Assembly: GCA_039527025.1 (NCBI GenBank)
Contig: BAAAJN010000006.1
Span: 186,001-250,000 of the forward strand
Source: Microlunatus lacustris
GTDB lineage: Bacteria > Actinomycetota > Actinomycetes > Propionibacteriales > Propionibacteriaceae
Length of the DNA stretch: 64,000 bases
Direction of reading: 5' to 3'
Positions 27,188 to 35,646 of this stretch are shown in pieces. Numbering within the stretch: the stretch's first letter is position 1; each line of letters starts with the position of its first letter. Below the pieces are notes generated by a model, which did no database searches, was not told the DNA's origin, and saw only the letters and a program-made list of their open reading frames with translations. The position numbers and the translations under genes were made by a program.

Positions 27188-27665
27188 CGGGCGAGCCCTT
27201 CGACGAGCTCAGGGCGCGAGACGAGCTCAGGGCGCGAGACGAGCTCAGGGCGCGGGACGAGCTCGGGGGACGGACGGCCGACGAGTTCGCCGCGCTGCTG
27301 CTGCGCCGCCGGTGGGCCGGCCGCTGCTGGTCGACGGGGTGCTGACGCCGGTGCGGGCCGGTCGGGCGGTGGCCTTCCGGCGTCCGCAGTGGGAGGCCCG
27401 CAGCCGACCGGGGGCGGTGGCGGTGCCGGCCGGGATCGACCACCTGCTGGTCGAGGGGGTCGGCGTCGGGCGGGCCACCCTGCACGACGCCTTCGACGTC
27501 CACCTGTGGGTGGAGACCCCATCCGAGCTGCGGCGGGCCCGGGACGAGGTGCGGCTCGCGGCCGGGGAGATGGGCCGGCCCTGGGAGCGGGCCGACGTGG
27601 TGGTCGCGGGCGACCGGACCGGCGACGACGGCCGGCTGCGGTTCCGGCTCAGGCCGCGCGGGTGA
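27184..27665 (+). pseudogene. Decayed uridine-kinase-like P-loop gene
   Basis: The 3' part (from about 27312) reads RPLLVDGVLTPVRAGRAVAF, HLLVEGVGVGRATLHDAFDV and HLWVETPSELRRARDEV, resembling the second half of actinobacterial uridine-kinase-like proteins (LL.PL..GRP..Y.R..W ... VVEGVG ... VWVE.P..LR). The P-loop half is missing. Upstream, a GTG at 27184 overlaps the M13 stop and reads into three DELRAR repeats from a REP-like array (27202-27265), then ends in another frame near 27345. I infer that the gene lost its 5' half and frame at the repeat. A short functional protein from 27312 is less likely. Confidence 0.55.
27197..27265 (+). repeat. REP-like element with 18-bp tandem array
   Basis: CCTTCGACGAGCTCAGGGCG is followed by tandem 18-bp units starting GACGAGCTCAGGGCGCGA at 27202, 27220 and 27238, with a fourth partial copy at 27256. 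The first core matches the dispersed repeat at 41942. As 18 bp is six codons, the array reads as a DELRAR peptide repeat in one frame. Confidence 0.85.
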
Positions 27666-28629
27666 CGACGGAGTCGCAGAGCTCGACCAGTGCGAGCTGG
27701 GCGGGCCCGGGCGGCAGGTCGTCGAGCAGGTCCCGCGCCACCGCGGCCCGCCGCTCGACCTCGGCGCGCGCCTGGTCGATGGCCGGGTGGACCCGGAGCA
27801 GCGCGAGCGCCTCGCCCAGCGCGGCGTCGTCGCTGAGGTCGGAGTCCAGCAGCTCCAGCAGCCGGGCGTCCGCCGGGTCGGTGGAGCGGCGGACCAGCAG
27901 GGTGGGCAGCGTGGGGATGCCCTCGCGCAGGTCGGTGCCCGGGGTCTTGCCGGTCACGTCGCTGGTGATGTCGATGATGTCGTCGCTGAGCTGGAAGACC
28001 AGGCCGATCTGCTCGCCGAACTCCGCCACCTGCTGCTGGAGCGCCGGCGAGCAGCCGGAGAGCTTGGCGCCGAACAGCGCGGAGGTGGCGATCAGCGCGC
28101 CCGTCTTGTCGGCCAGCACCCGCAGGTAGTGGTCCAGCGGGTCCTCGCCGGCCGGCGGGCCGACGGTCTCGGCGATCTGGCCCTGCACCAGCCGGGCGAA
28201 GGTGCGGGCCTGGATGGAGACGAACTCCGGACCCAGCTCGGAGACCAGGTCGGAGGCGCGGGCGAAGAGGAAGTCGCCGACCAGGATGGCGACGGTGTTC
28301 CCCCAGCGCGAGTTGGCGCTGACCGAGCCGCGCCGCACCAGCGCCTCGTCCATCACGTCGTCGTGGTAGAGGCTGGCGACGTGGGTCAGCTCGACGACCA
28401 CGGCTGCCTTGACCACATCCGCGTCCACCGCGGCGGGGCCGAGCTGGGCGGTGAGCGCGACGAGCAGGGGGCGGAACCGTTTCCCGCCGGCGGCGATGAT
28501 GTGCTGCGCCGCGTCGCTGATCATCGGCGTCTCGGCCTCGGCCGCCTGCAGGAGAGCCGCCTCGATGACGTCCAGCTGACCGCGCAGGCCGAGCTCGAAG
28601 ACGTCGTCCCGCGTACCCACTGCTAGCAC
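27649..28629 (-). CDS. Long-chain polyprenyl diphosphate synthase (menaquinone side chain)
   Basis: The 326-residue trans-prenyltransferase has GGKRFRPLLVAL, the first Asp-rich motif in LYHDDVMDEALVRRG near residue 90 and the second in LSDDIIDITSD. It extends allylic diphosphates with IPP. Its position next to nuo and the men genes suggests it makes the octa- or nonaprenyl chain that MenA attaches; mycobacterial GrcC1 beside MenJ is a parallel. The GTG at 28629 follows GAAGGAG; a second GTG 9 nt later is possible. Its 3' end overlaps the convergent pseudogene by 17 bp. Confidence 0.9.
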   Translation of the reverse strand: MLAVGTRDDVFELGLRGQLDVIEAALLQAAEAETPMISDAAQHIIAAGGKRFRPLLVALTAQLGPAAVDADVVKAAVVVELTHVASLYHDDVMDEALVRRGSVSANSRWGNTVAILVGDFLFARASDLVSELGPEFVSIQARTFARLVQGQIAETVGPPAGEDPLDHYLRVLADKTGALIATSALFGAKLSGCSPALQQQVAEFGEQIGLVFQLSDDIIDITSDVTGKTPGTDLREGIPTLPTLLVRRSTDPADARLLELLDSDLSDDAALGEALALLRVHPAIDQARAEVERRAAVARDLLDDLPPGPAQLALVELCDSVVTRAA

Positions 28630-28663
28630 TTCGCTCCTTCGGCGGCGGCCTCCTGGCGCGACC

Positions 28664-28669
28664 AGCCTA
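28664..28669 (-). promoter_or_regulatory. Candidate -10 of polyprenyl synthase gene
   Basis: TAGGCT on the minus strand, about 34 nt before the GTG. Here an RBS (GAAGGAG) follows, so this transcript would have a short leader. Confidence 0.4.
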
Positions 28670-28715
28670 TCCGGCCCGCCGAGCGGACCGAACCCTCACC
28701 AGGGTGACCCTGGAC

Positions 28716-30314
28716 TCAGCGGATGAACTCCCCGGCCTGCTGGGCGAGGTCCAGCACCGGACCTGGGAACACCCCCAGCGCGACGGTCGCCACCACGGCC
28801 ACCCCCACGGCCAGCAGGGTGACCGCCTGCGGACGGGCGACCCGCACGTCGGCGCCGTCGGACCGGCCCGGCTCGGGGTCGGTGAAGAACATCAGCACGA
28901 TGACACGGATGTAGAAGAAGGCCGCGACGACGCTGACCACGACCGCGACGACGACCAGCCAGCGCATCCCCCCGGTCCAGGCTGCGGCGAAGACGGCCCA
29001 CTTGCCGATGAAGCCGCTGGTCAGCGGGATCCCGGCGAAGCTGAGCAGGAACAGGGCGAACACCACCGCGGTCAGCGGCGACCGGCGGCCGAGCCCGGCC
29101 CAGCTGGACAGCAGGGTCGCCTCCCCGCTGGGGTCGCGGACCATGGTGACCACGGCGAAGGCGCCGATCGTCGCCGCCCCGTAGGCGACCAGGTAGAACA
29201 GGATCGACGAGACGCTGGTCAGCGATCCGGCCGGTGCCCCGGTGGCAGCCTGCGATGCTCCCACGAAGGCGGTCATGATGAAGCCGGCGTGGGCGATCGA
29301 GGAGTAGGCCAGCATCCGCTTGATGTCGGTCTGGGTGATGGCCAGCAGCGAACCGAGGGCCATCGTCGCGACGGCGACGATCGCCATCAGCGGCTGCCAG
29401 TCCCAGCGCTCGGCGCCGAGGCCGACGTAGAAGACCCGCAGCAGCGCGCCGACCGCGGCGATCTTGGTGCACGCGGCCATGAAGCCGGTGACCGGCGTCG
29501 GTGCGCCGGCGTAGACGTCGGGGATCCAGGAGTGGAACGGCACGGCGCCGAACTTGAACAGCAGGCCGATCGCCACCAGTCCCATGCCGGCGAGCAGCAG
29601 GCCCGTGCTGCCAGTGCCGGCGCTCAGCGCCGCGTCGATGGCGGCCAGCTCGAACGAGCCGGCGTAGCCGTAGAGCAGGGCGACGCCGTAGAGGAAGATC
29701 GCCGACGACAGGGCGCCCAGGAGGAAGTACTTGAGCGCGGCCTCCTGGGAGAGCAGCCGGCGGCGCCGGGCCAGCCCGCAGAGCAGGTACAGCGGCAGCG
29801 ACAGCACCTCGAGCGCGACGAACATGGCCAGCAGGTCGTTCGAGGCGGGGAACATCATCATCCCCGCCAGCGCGAACAGGGCCAGCGGGAAGACCTCGGT
29901 GTGCTCGACCCGCTTCTCCACGGCCTCCCGCTCGGCCGCGCTGCCGGGCACCGTCGCCGCCTGGGCCGCGAACGCACTGCCCACCGCCCGCTCGCTGAAG
30001 GTGAGGATCGAGACCAGGCCCAGCACCAGCAGCAGGGCCCACATGAACGCGGTCGGGCCGTCGACGGCCAGCGACCCGACAGCGGCGATGGCCACCCGGT
30101 CCGACGCCCAGTTGAGGGCGTTGACGGCGAAGGCAGCACCGATGGCCAGCACGGTCAGCGCCAGCTGCACCGGGCGGCGCATCGAGCGCGGCACCAGGGC
30201 CTCGACGAGGATGCCCACGCAGGCGCCCGCGAAGACCAGGATGAACGGCATCAGCAGGCCGTAGTCCAGGTCGGGGGCGGGGATGGCCTGCAGCACCCCG
30301 GCGGTGGTGGTCAT
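28716..30314 (-). CDS. nuoN: NADH-quinone oxidoreductase subunit N
   Basis: The 532-residue antiporter-like membrane subunit has about 14 helices. Seen are FVALEVLSLPLYLLCGLARR, KFGAVPFHSWIPDVYAGAPT, a lysine in MAACTKIAAVG, and LAYSSIAHAGFIM. It forms one of the proton channels of complex I. The ATG at 30314 overlaps the nuoM stop by one base; the open frame continuing upstream is antisense-free shadow of nuoM. It is the last gene of the nuo operon; the polyprenyl synthase follows 87 bp downstream on the same strand with its own promoter. Confidence 0.96.
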   Translation of the reverse strand: MTTTAGVLQAIPAPDLDYGLLMPFILVFAGACVGILVEALVPRSMRRPVQLALTVLAIGAAFAVNALNWASDRVAIAAVGSLAVDGPTAFMWALLLVLGLVSILTFSERAVGSAFAAQAATVPGSAAEREAVEKRVEHTEVFPLALFALAGMMMFPASNDLLAMFVALEVLSLPLYLLCGLARRRRLLSQEAALKYFLLGALSSAIFLYGVALLYGYAGSFELAAIDAALSAGTGSTGLLLAGMGLVAIGLLFKFGAVPFHSWIPDVYAGAPTPVTGFMAACTKIAAVGALLRVFYVGLGAERWDWQPLMAIVAVATMALGSLLAITQTDIKRMLAYSSIAHAGFIMTAFVGASQAATGAPAGSLTSVSSILFYLVAYGAATIGAFAVVTMVRDPSGEATLLSSWAGLGRRSPLTAVVFALFLLSFAGIPLTSGFIGKWAVFAAAWTGGMRWLVVVAVVVSVVAAFFYIRVIVLMFFTDPEPGRSDGADVRVARPQAVTLLAVGVAVVATVALGVFPGPVLDLAQQAGEFIR

Positions 30315-31873
30315 CAGCGGCCTCCCTCTGCCGTCACCCGCGGTTGCGGGTCGCTCACGCCGACCAGGGTCATCGTCGCCTCGACCGCCGGGTTGATCGC
30401 GTCCAGCATCGGCCGCGGGAAGACCCCGAGCGCGATGATCAGCAGCACCAGCGGGGCCATGGCCAGCCGCTCGCGGCCGCTCAGGTCGCGGACCGGCTCG
30501 GCCTCGAGCCGCGGGTTCAGCGGACCGTTCATCGTGCGCTGGTACATGATCAGGATGTACAGCGCGGCCAGCACGATCGCCAGCGTGGAGACCACCGCCA
30601 CCCCCGGGTACCGGGTGAAGGTGCCGGCCAGCACCATGAACTCGGACACGAAGCTGGACAGGCCCGGCAGGGACAGCGTGGACAGGCCAGCGAACAGCAT
30701 CAGCCCGGCCAGCACCGGCGCCACCTTCTGCACCCCGCCGTAGGCGTTCATGTCGCGCGAGCCGCCGCGGCGGACCAGGTAGCCGGCGGCGATGAAGAGC
30801 GCCGCCGTCGACAGCCCGTGGTTGAGCATGTACAGCGTGGACCCGGCCAGGCTCTGCGTGGTCAGGGCGAAGATGCCCAGCACGATGAAGCCGAAGTGGC
30901 TGATCGAGGTGTAGGCGATGAACCGCATCAGGTCGCGGCTGCCGATGGCCAGCACGGCGCCGTACAGGATCGAGACCGTGGCCAGCACGAGCACGACCGG
31001 CGTGGCCCACTGGCTGGCCTCGGGGAACAGGCCCAGGCAGAACCGGATCATCCCGAAGGTGCCGATCTTGTCCATGACGCCGACCATCATGGTGGCGCCG
31101 CCCGGGCTGGACTCCTCGGCCGCGTCCGGGAGCCAGGTGTGCAGCGGGACCAGCGGCGCCTTGATGGCGAACGCGAACATGAAGCCGACGAACAGCCAGC
31201 GGCCGGTGCCCGTGGCGATGTCGAGCTGGGTCAGGTCGCTGAGCAGGTAGCTCGGCGAGCCGTCAGCCGCCGAGAGCACGTACAGCCCGATCACCGAGGC
31301 CAGCATGACGAACCCGCCGAGCAGGCCGAAGATGAGGAACTTCGCCGCCGCCGCGGAACGCTTCGCCGTCGGCCCGAAGCCGCCGATCAGGAAGTACATC
31401 GGGATGAGGATGACCTCGAAGAAGACGTAGAACAAGAAGACGTCGGTGGCCAGGAAGAGGTACAGCGCGCAGGTCTCGACGGCCAGCACCAGCGCGAAGA
31501 ACACCCGGCTGTCGTACTTCGGCGGCAGCGGGGCGGTGATGCCGGGGAAGGTGCGGACGGGGTCGTCCAGGTCGCGCCAGCTGGCCAGCACCACCACGGG
31601 CGTGACGATGACCACCAGCAGCACCAGGGTGAGCCCGATGCCGTCCAGGCCGAGGGCGTAGAAGGCGCCGAGCGGCCGGATCCAGGCGAGCTGCTCGGTG
31701 AGCTGCATGCCACCGCCCGGGTTGTAGCCGGCGGCGATGACGACGGCGACGACGAGGGTGAGCAGCGACGCGGCGAGCGCCACGTGCTTCGCGGCGCGGC
31801 GGCCGGTGAACGCGACGACCAGGGCGCCGACCGCGGGCAGGACGGCGAGCAGGGTGAGCCAGGGAAGGTTCAT
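30314..31873 (-). CDS. nuoM: NADH-quinone oxidoreductase subunit M
   Basis: The 519-residue membrane subunit shows DGIGLTLVLLVVIVTPVVVL, FYVFFEVILIPMYFLIG (with the conserved Glu), KAPLVPLHTWLPDAAEESS and YTSISHFGFIVLGIF, all typical of the second antiporter-like subunit of complex I. About 14 helices are predicted. The ATG at 31873 follows GGAAAG and lies 13 bp after the nuoL stop. Confidence 0.96.
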   Translation of the reverse strand: MNLPWLTLLAVLPAVGALVVAFTGRRAAKHVALAASLLTLVVAVVIAAGYNPGGGMQLTEQLAWIRPLGAFYALGLDGIGLTLVLLVVIVTPVVVLASWRDLDDPVRTFPGITAPLPPKYDSRVFFALVLAVETCALYLFLATDVFLFYVFFEVILIPMYFLIGGFGPTAKRSAAAAKFLIFGLLGGFVMLASVIGLYVLSAADGSPSYLLSDLTQLDIATGTGRWLFVGFMFAFAIKAPLVPLHTWLPDAAEESSPGGATMMVGVMDKIGTFGMIRFCLGLFPEASQWATPVVLVLATVSILYGAVLAIGSRDLMRFIAYTSISHFGFIVLGIFALTTQSLAGSTLYMLNHGLSTAALFIAAGYLVRRGGSRDMNAYGGVQKVAPVLAGLMLFAGLSTLSLPGLSSFVSEFMVLAGTFTRYPGVAVVSTLAIVLAALYILIMYQRTMNGPLNPRLEAEPVRDLSGRERLAMAPLVLLIIALGVFPRPMLDAINPAVEATMTLVGVSDPQPRVTAEGGR

Positions 31874-31886
31874 GGTGTGCTTTCCC

Positions 31887-33812
31887 TCAGCCCAGCCGGC
31901 CGAGCACGAGGACGGCACCGACGACGGCCGCGCCGGCCATCATGGTCAGGGCGTAGGAGCGGACGAACCCGTTCTGCACCCGGCGCAGCCGGCTGGAGAA
32001 GTCCGCCAGCGCGATCCCGGTTCCCCGGACCACGCCGTCGACGGCGTTCGTGTCGAACCGGCCCAGCGCCGCGGTCATCTTCTGGCCGGGACGCATGAAG
32101 ACGGCCTCGTTGACCGCGTCGCCGTAGAGGTCGCGGCGGCCGGCGACGGTGAGCGGGGAACGGCTCTCAGGTGCCTCGCGCGGGATGGCCCGGCGGGGGC
32201 CGAACAGCGCGACGCTGACCGCGACCCCGGCGGCCACCACCAGCAGGGTGGCCAGCCCGACCAGCGAGAAGTGCAGCAGGCTCGGGTGGGCCTCCTCACC
32301 GGCCGGCGCGCCGCCGGTCGCCGGGTGCAGCCAGCCCTCGATCCAGTTGTTGAGCACCAGCCCGCCGACCACCGAGGCGGCGCCCAGCACGACCAGCGGC
32401 ACCGTCATCACCAGCGGCGACTCGTGCGGGTGCACCCCGCGCTCCCAGCGCTTGGCGCCGAAGAACGTCATCAGCATCAGCCGGGTCATGTAGAACGCGG
32501 TGACGCCGGCGCCGAGCAGGGCGAGCACACCGACCAGCACGTTGTGCTCGAAGGCCGCCTCGATGATGTGGTCCTTGGAGTAGTACCCGGCGAAGAACGG
32601 GAAGCCGATGATGGCCAGGTAGCCGGCGGCGAAGGTGACGAACGTGATGCGCATCGGCTTGGCCAGGCCGCCGTAGTGACGCATGTTCACGTCGTCGGCC
32701 ATCCCGTGCATCACCGAGCCGGCGCCGAGGAACATGTTCGCCTTGAAGAAGCCGTGGGTGAGCAGGTGGAAGATCGCGAACGGGTACCCGGCCGGGCCGA
32801 TGCCCGCGGCCAGCATCATGTAGCCGATCTGGCTCATGGTGGAGCCGGCCAGCACCTTCTTGATGTCGTCCTTGGCGCAGCCGATCCAGGCGCCGAAGAG
32901 CAGGGTCACCGTGCCGACCACGACCACCGCGGTGCTGGCGGCCTCGGACTCGGCGAAGACGGCATGGCTGCGGGTGACGAGGTAGACGCCGGCGGTGACC
33001 ATGGTGGCCGCGTGGATGAGGGCCGACACCGGGGTCGGGCCCTCCATCGCGTCGAGCAGCCACGACTGGAGCGGCACCTGGGCGGACTTCCCGCAGGCGC
33101 CCAGCAGCAGCAGCAGGCCGAGCACGGTGGCGACCAGTGACGGCATGGCGGCCGCGCCGGCGTTCACGTCGACGAAGGCCGAGGAGCCGAAGAGGTAGAG
33201 CATGAACATGATCGCCAGGCTCATGCCGATGTCACCCACCCGGTTGACCACGAAGGCCTTCTTGGCCGCGGTGGCCGCGCTGGGCCTGTGGGACCAGAAG
33301 CCGATCAGCAGGTAGGAGGCCAGGCCCACGCCCTCCCAGCCCACGAACAGCACCAGGTAGTTGTCGGCCAGCACCAGCAGCAGCATCGCCGCGACGAAGA
33401 GGTTGAGGTAGCCGAAGAACCGGCGGCGGCGCTCGTCGTGCGCCATGTAGCCGATGGAGTAGACGTGGATCAGCCCGCCGACGCCGGTGATCAGCAGCAC
33501 GAAGACGATCGAGAGCTGGTCGACCAGCAGCCCGACGCCGATGCTCCAGCGGCCGCTGCCGAACCACTCGTACAGCGGCAGCCCGACCGAGCGGGCGGCC
33601 TCCTCCCGCGCCAGCAGCTGCACGAACAGCGCCAGCCCGATCGCGAAGGACGCGAACGGGGCCAGCGTGCCCAGCAGGTGCCCCCAGGCGTTGCCGGCCC
33701 GGCCGATGAGCAGCAGCAGGGCGGCGCTGGCCGCCGGGATGGCGATCATCAGCCAGGCGAGCGAGAACAGCCCGGTCGCGGCGACGGGGGTGACGACTTC
33801 CAGTGCGAGCAT
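31887..33812 (-). CDS. nuoL: NADH-quinone oxidoreductase subunit L
   Basis: The 641-residue subunit is the largest antiporter-like part of complex I, with the lateral helix at its C-terminus. Patterns are VDQLSIVFVLLITGVGGLIH, YSIGYMAHD, FVGWEGVGLASYLLIGFW, GACGKSAQVPLQSWLLDAME and GPTPVSALIHAATMVTAGVY. The ATG lies 9 bp after the nuoK stop. It probably pumps one proton per catalytic cycle together with M and N. Confidence 0.96.
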   Translation of the reverse strand: MLALEVVTPVAATGLFSLAWLMIAIPAASAALLLLIGRAGNAWGHLLGTLAPFASFAIGLALFVQLLAREEAARSVGLPLYEWFGSGRWSIGVGLLVDQLSIVFVLLITGVGGLIHVYSIGYMAHDERRRRFFGYLNLFVAAMLLLVLADNYLVLFVGWEGVGLASYLLIGFWSHRPSAATAAKKAFVVNRVGDIGMSLAIMFMLYLFGSSAFVDVNAGAAAMPSLVATVLGLLLLLGACGKSAQVPLQSWLLDAMEGPTPVSALIHAATMVTAGVYLVTRSHAVFAESEAASTAVVVVGTVTLLFGAWIGCAKDDIKKVLAGSTMSQIGYMMLAAGIGPAGYPFAIFHLLTHGFFKANMFLGAGSVMHGMADDVNMRHYGGLAKPMRITFVTFAAGYLAIIGFPFFAGYYSKDHIIEAAFEHNVLVGVLALLGAGVTAFYMTRLMLMTFFGAKRWERGVHPHESPLVMTVPLVVLGAASVVGGLVLNNWIEGWLHPATGGAPAGEEAHPSLLHFSLVGLATLLVVAAGVAVSVALFGPRRAIPREAPESRSPLTVAGRRDLYGDAVNEAVFMRPGQKMTAALGRFDTNAVDGVVRGTGIALADFSSRLRRVQNGFVRSYALTMMAGAAVVGAVLVLGRLG

Positions 33813-33821
33813 CGACGTCCC

Positions 33822-34121
33822 CTAGAACTTCAACAGGTTCGCGTCGTCGACCGAGGCCGAACGGCGGGTGCGGAAGATCGCGATGATGATGGCCAGCCCG
33901 ACCACGACCTCGGCCGCGGCCACCACCATGACGAAGAAGGCGGCGATCTGGCCGTCCAGGGTGCCGTGCACCCGGGAGAAGGTGACCAGGGCGAGGTTGG
34001 CGGCGTTCAGCATCAGCTCGACGCACATGAAGGCCACGATGGCGTTGCGGCGCGTCATGAAGCCGATCGCGCCGATGGTGAACAGGATCGCCGACAGCAC
34101 GATGTAGTGGTCCGGGTTCAC
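33822..34121 (-). CDS. nuoK: NADH-quinone oxidoreductase subunit K
   Basis: The 99-residue protein has three helices. The second and third contain the two buried glutamates of the family (FMCVELMLNAANL and VVAAAEVVVGLAI). The GTG at 34121 overlaps the nuoJ stop (GTGA), so translation is coupled. The length is typical for NuoK. Confidence 0.96.
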   Translation of the reverse strand: MNPDHYIVLSAILFTIGAIGFMTRRNAIVAFMCVELMLNAANLALVTFSRVHGTLDGQIAAFFVMVVAAAEVVVGLAIIIAIFRTRRSASVDDANLLKF

Positions 34122-35002
34122 CGCGCGTCCTCCCCCGCGGAGCCGGCGCGGCCCGGTGTCTCCGAGCGGTGCGGCGGCCGGTCGGCGTCCACCCCGTCGG
34201 CGGTGAGCGCGGCGACGGTGGCGTCGGTCGGGGCGACGAGGTCGCGGCTGTCCAGGATCTCCCCGCGGGCCCGCAGGGTCGCCGAGACGCTGAGCTCCGA
34301 CACGCTGCCGTCGGGCAGCAGGGCCGGGGTGTCCACGGCGTTGTGCCGGGCGAAGACGCCGGGCGTGGGCAGCGGCCCGGGGTGCTCGCCGGTGGTGGCG
34401 TAGCGCCGGAGCCGGTCGCCGGCCAGGTCGGCCTGGGTCGGCTTCGGGGTGAGCCGCTCCCGGTGCGCGAGCACCATGGCGCCCACCGCGGCGGTGATCA
34501 GCAGCGCCGAGGTCGCCTCGAAGATGAAGACGTAGCGGTTGAACAGCAGCGCAGCGATGCCCTGGACGTTGCCGCCGTTCTCGGCGTTCACCCCGCCGAG
34601 ACCGACCGGCGGGTCGACCACCGCGTTGCCGACGGCGAACACCAGCAGGGACCCGAAGCCCAGACCGGCCAGCAGGGCCAGCGGGCGCTGCCCCTTGATG
34701 GTCTCCACCAGGGAGTCAGCGGCGTCGACGCCCACCAGCATCAGCACGAACAGGAACAGCATGAGGATCGCGCCGGTGTAGACGATGATCTGGACCGCGA
34801 ACAGGAAGGGGGCGTCCTGGGCGGCGTACTGCACCGCCAGGGAGATCATCACCGTGGCCAGGCAGAGGGCGGAGTGCACGGGCTTGCGGGACAGGATCAT
34901 CCCCAGGGCCGCGAGCACCATCACCGGGGCCAGCAGCCAGAAGGCCACCTCGGCCCCCGTCACCATCGGGACCAGCACCACCGGGACCTGCTCGGGGACC
35001 AT
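34118..35002 (-). CDS. nuoJ: NADH-quinone oxidoreductase subunit J
   Basis: The 294-residue protein has five helices in its first ~190 residues (FWLLAPVMVLAALGMI; QIIVYTGAILMLFLFVLMLV is the signature) and a ~100-residue hydrophilic C-terminal extension, common in actinobacteria but absent from E. coli NuoJ. The ATG at 35002 is preferred because GGAGG lies 8 nt before it; a GTG at 35011 that overlaps the nuoI stop would leave no RBS spacing. Confidence 0.94.
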   Translation of the reverse strand: MVPEQVPVVLVPMVTGAEVAFWLLAPVMVLAALGMILSRKPVHSALCLATVMISLAVQYAAQDAPFLFAVQIIVYTGAILMLFLFVLMLVGVDAADSLVETIKGQRPLALLAGLGFGSLLVFAVGNAVVDPPVGLGGVNAENGGNVQGIAALLFNRYVFIFEATSALLITAAVGAMVLAHRERLTPKPTQADLAGDRLRRYATTGEHPGPLPTPGVFARHNAVDTPALLPDGSVSELSVSATLRARGEILDSRDLVAPTDATVAALTADGVDADRPPHRSETPGRAGSAGEDAR

Positions 35003-35007
35003 GCCGC

Positions 35008-35646
35008 TCACCTCCCCTCGCCGGACGCCACGGCGGTCCCCGTGCCGGCGGCCTTGCGGGCCGCGCGCTTCTTGTTCGTGTAGCCCTGGTTGATGGGCTC
35101 CGGGACGACGCCGCTGAGGTCGCCGGCCCGGTCGTCGGGCCGGCCGGAGCCGGGCAGCCCGAGGAAGTATGCCTGCTCGTCGTCGCCGAGTCGACGATCG
35201 TGCGGCGGCGCGTCCATCCCGGGCAGCAGCGGGGCAAGCAACCGGTCCTTCTCGTAGATCAGCGCGGCTCGGCTGTCGTCGGCCAGCTCGAACTCGTTGG
35301 TCATCGTGAGCGCCCGCGTCGGGCAGGCCTCGATGCAGAGCCCGCACAGGATGCAGCGCAGGTAGTTGATCTGGTACACGCGGCCGTAGCGCTCTCCGGG
35401 GGAGAACCGCTCCTCGTCGGTGTTCTGGGCACCCTCGACGTAGATGGCGTCGGCGGGGCAGGCCCAGGCGCAGAGCTCGCAGCCCACGCACTTCTCCAGC
35501 CCGTCCGGCCACCGGTTGAGCTGGTGCCGGCCGTGGAAGCGCGGGGCCGTCACCTTGGGCCCGTTGGGGTAGCTCTCGGTGAAGGTCTTGCGGAACATGG
35601 TGCGGAAGGTGACGCCGAAGCCGGCGACCGGGTCGAACAGGCCCAT
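35008..35646 (-). CDS. nuoI: NADH-quinone oxidoreductase subunit I
   Basis: The 212-residue subunit carries clusters N6a and N6b in CVGCELCAWACPADAIYVEG and CILCGLCIEACPTRALTMTN. The N-terminal amphipathic part (FDPVAGFGVTFRTMF) lies on the membrane. The C-terminal ~60 residues are charged and extended. It passes electrons towards NuoB. The stop lies 5 bp before the favoured nuoJ start. It is clearly different from the short orphan NuoI-like protein at 8275. Confidence 0.96.
   Translation of the reverse strand: MGLFDPVAGFGVTFRTMFRKTFTESYPNGPKVTAPRFHGRHQLNRWPDGLEKCVGCELCAWACPADAIYVEGAQNTDEERFSPGERYGRVYQINYLRCILCGLCIEACPTRALTMTNEFELADDSRAALIYEKDRLLAPLLPGMDAPPHDRRLGDDEQAYFLGLPGSGRPDDRAGDLSGVVPEPINQGYTNKKRAARKAAGTGTAVASGEGR

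Noticed and set aside
27202..27265. Tandem repeats considered as a CRISPR array
   Set aside because: The units are 18 bp and adjoin without unique spacers, and no cas genes are near. It is a tandem REP-type array.
28716..31010. A 764-codon minus-strand frame extending nuoN upstream
   Set aside because: The upstream portion overlaps nuoM in another frame; the NuoN family start is at 30314.
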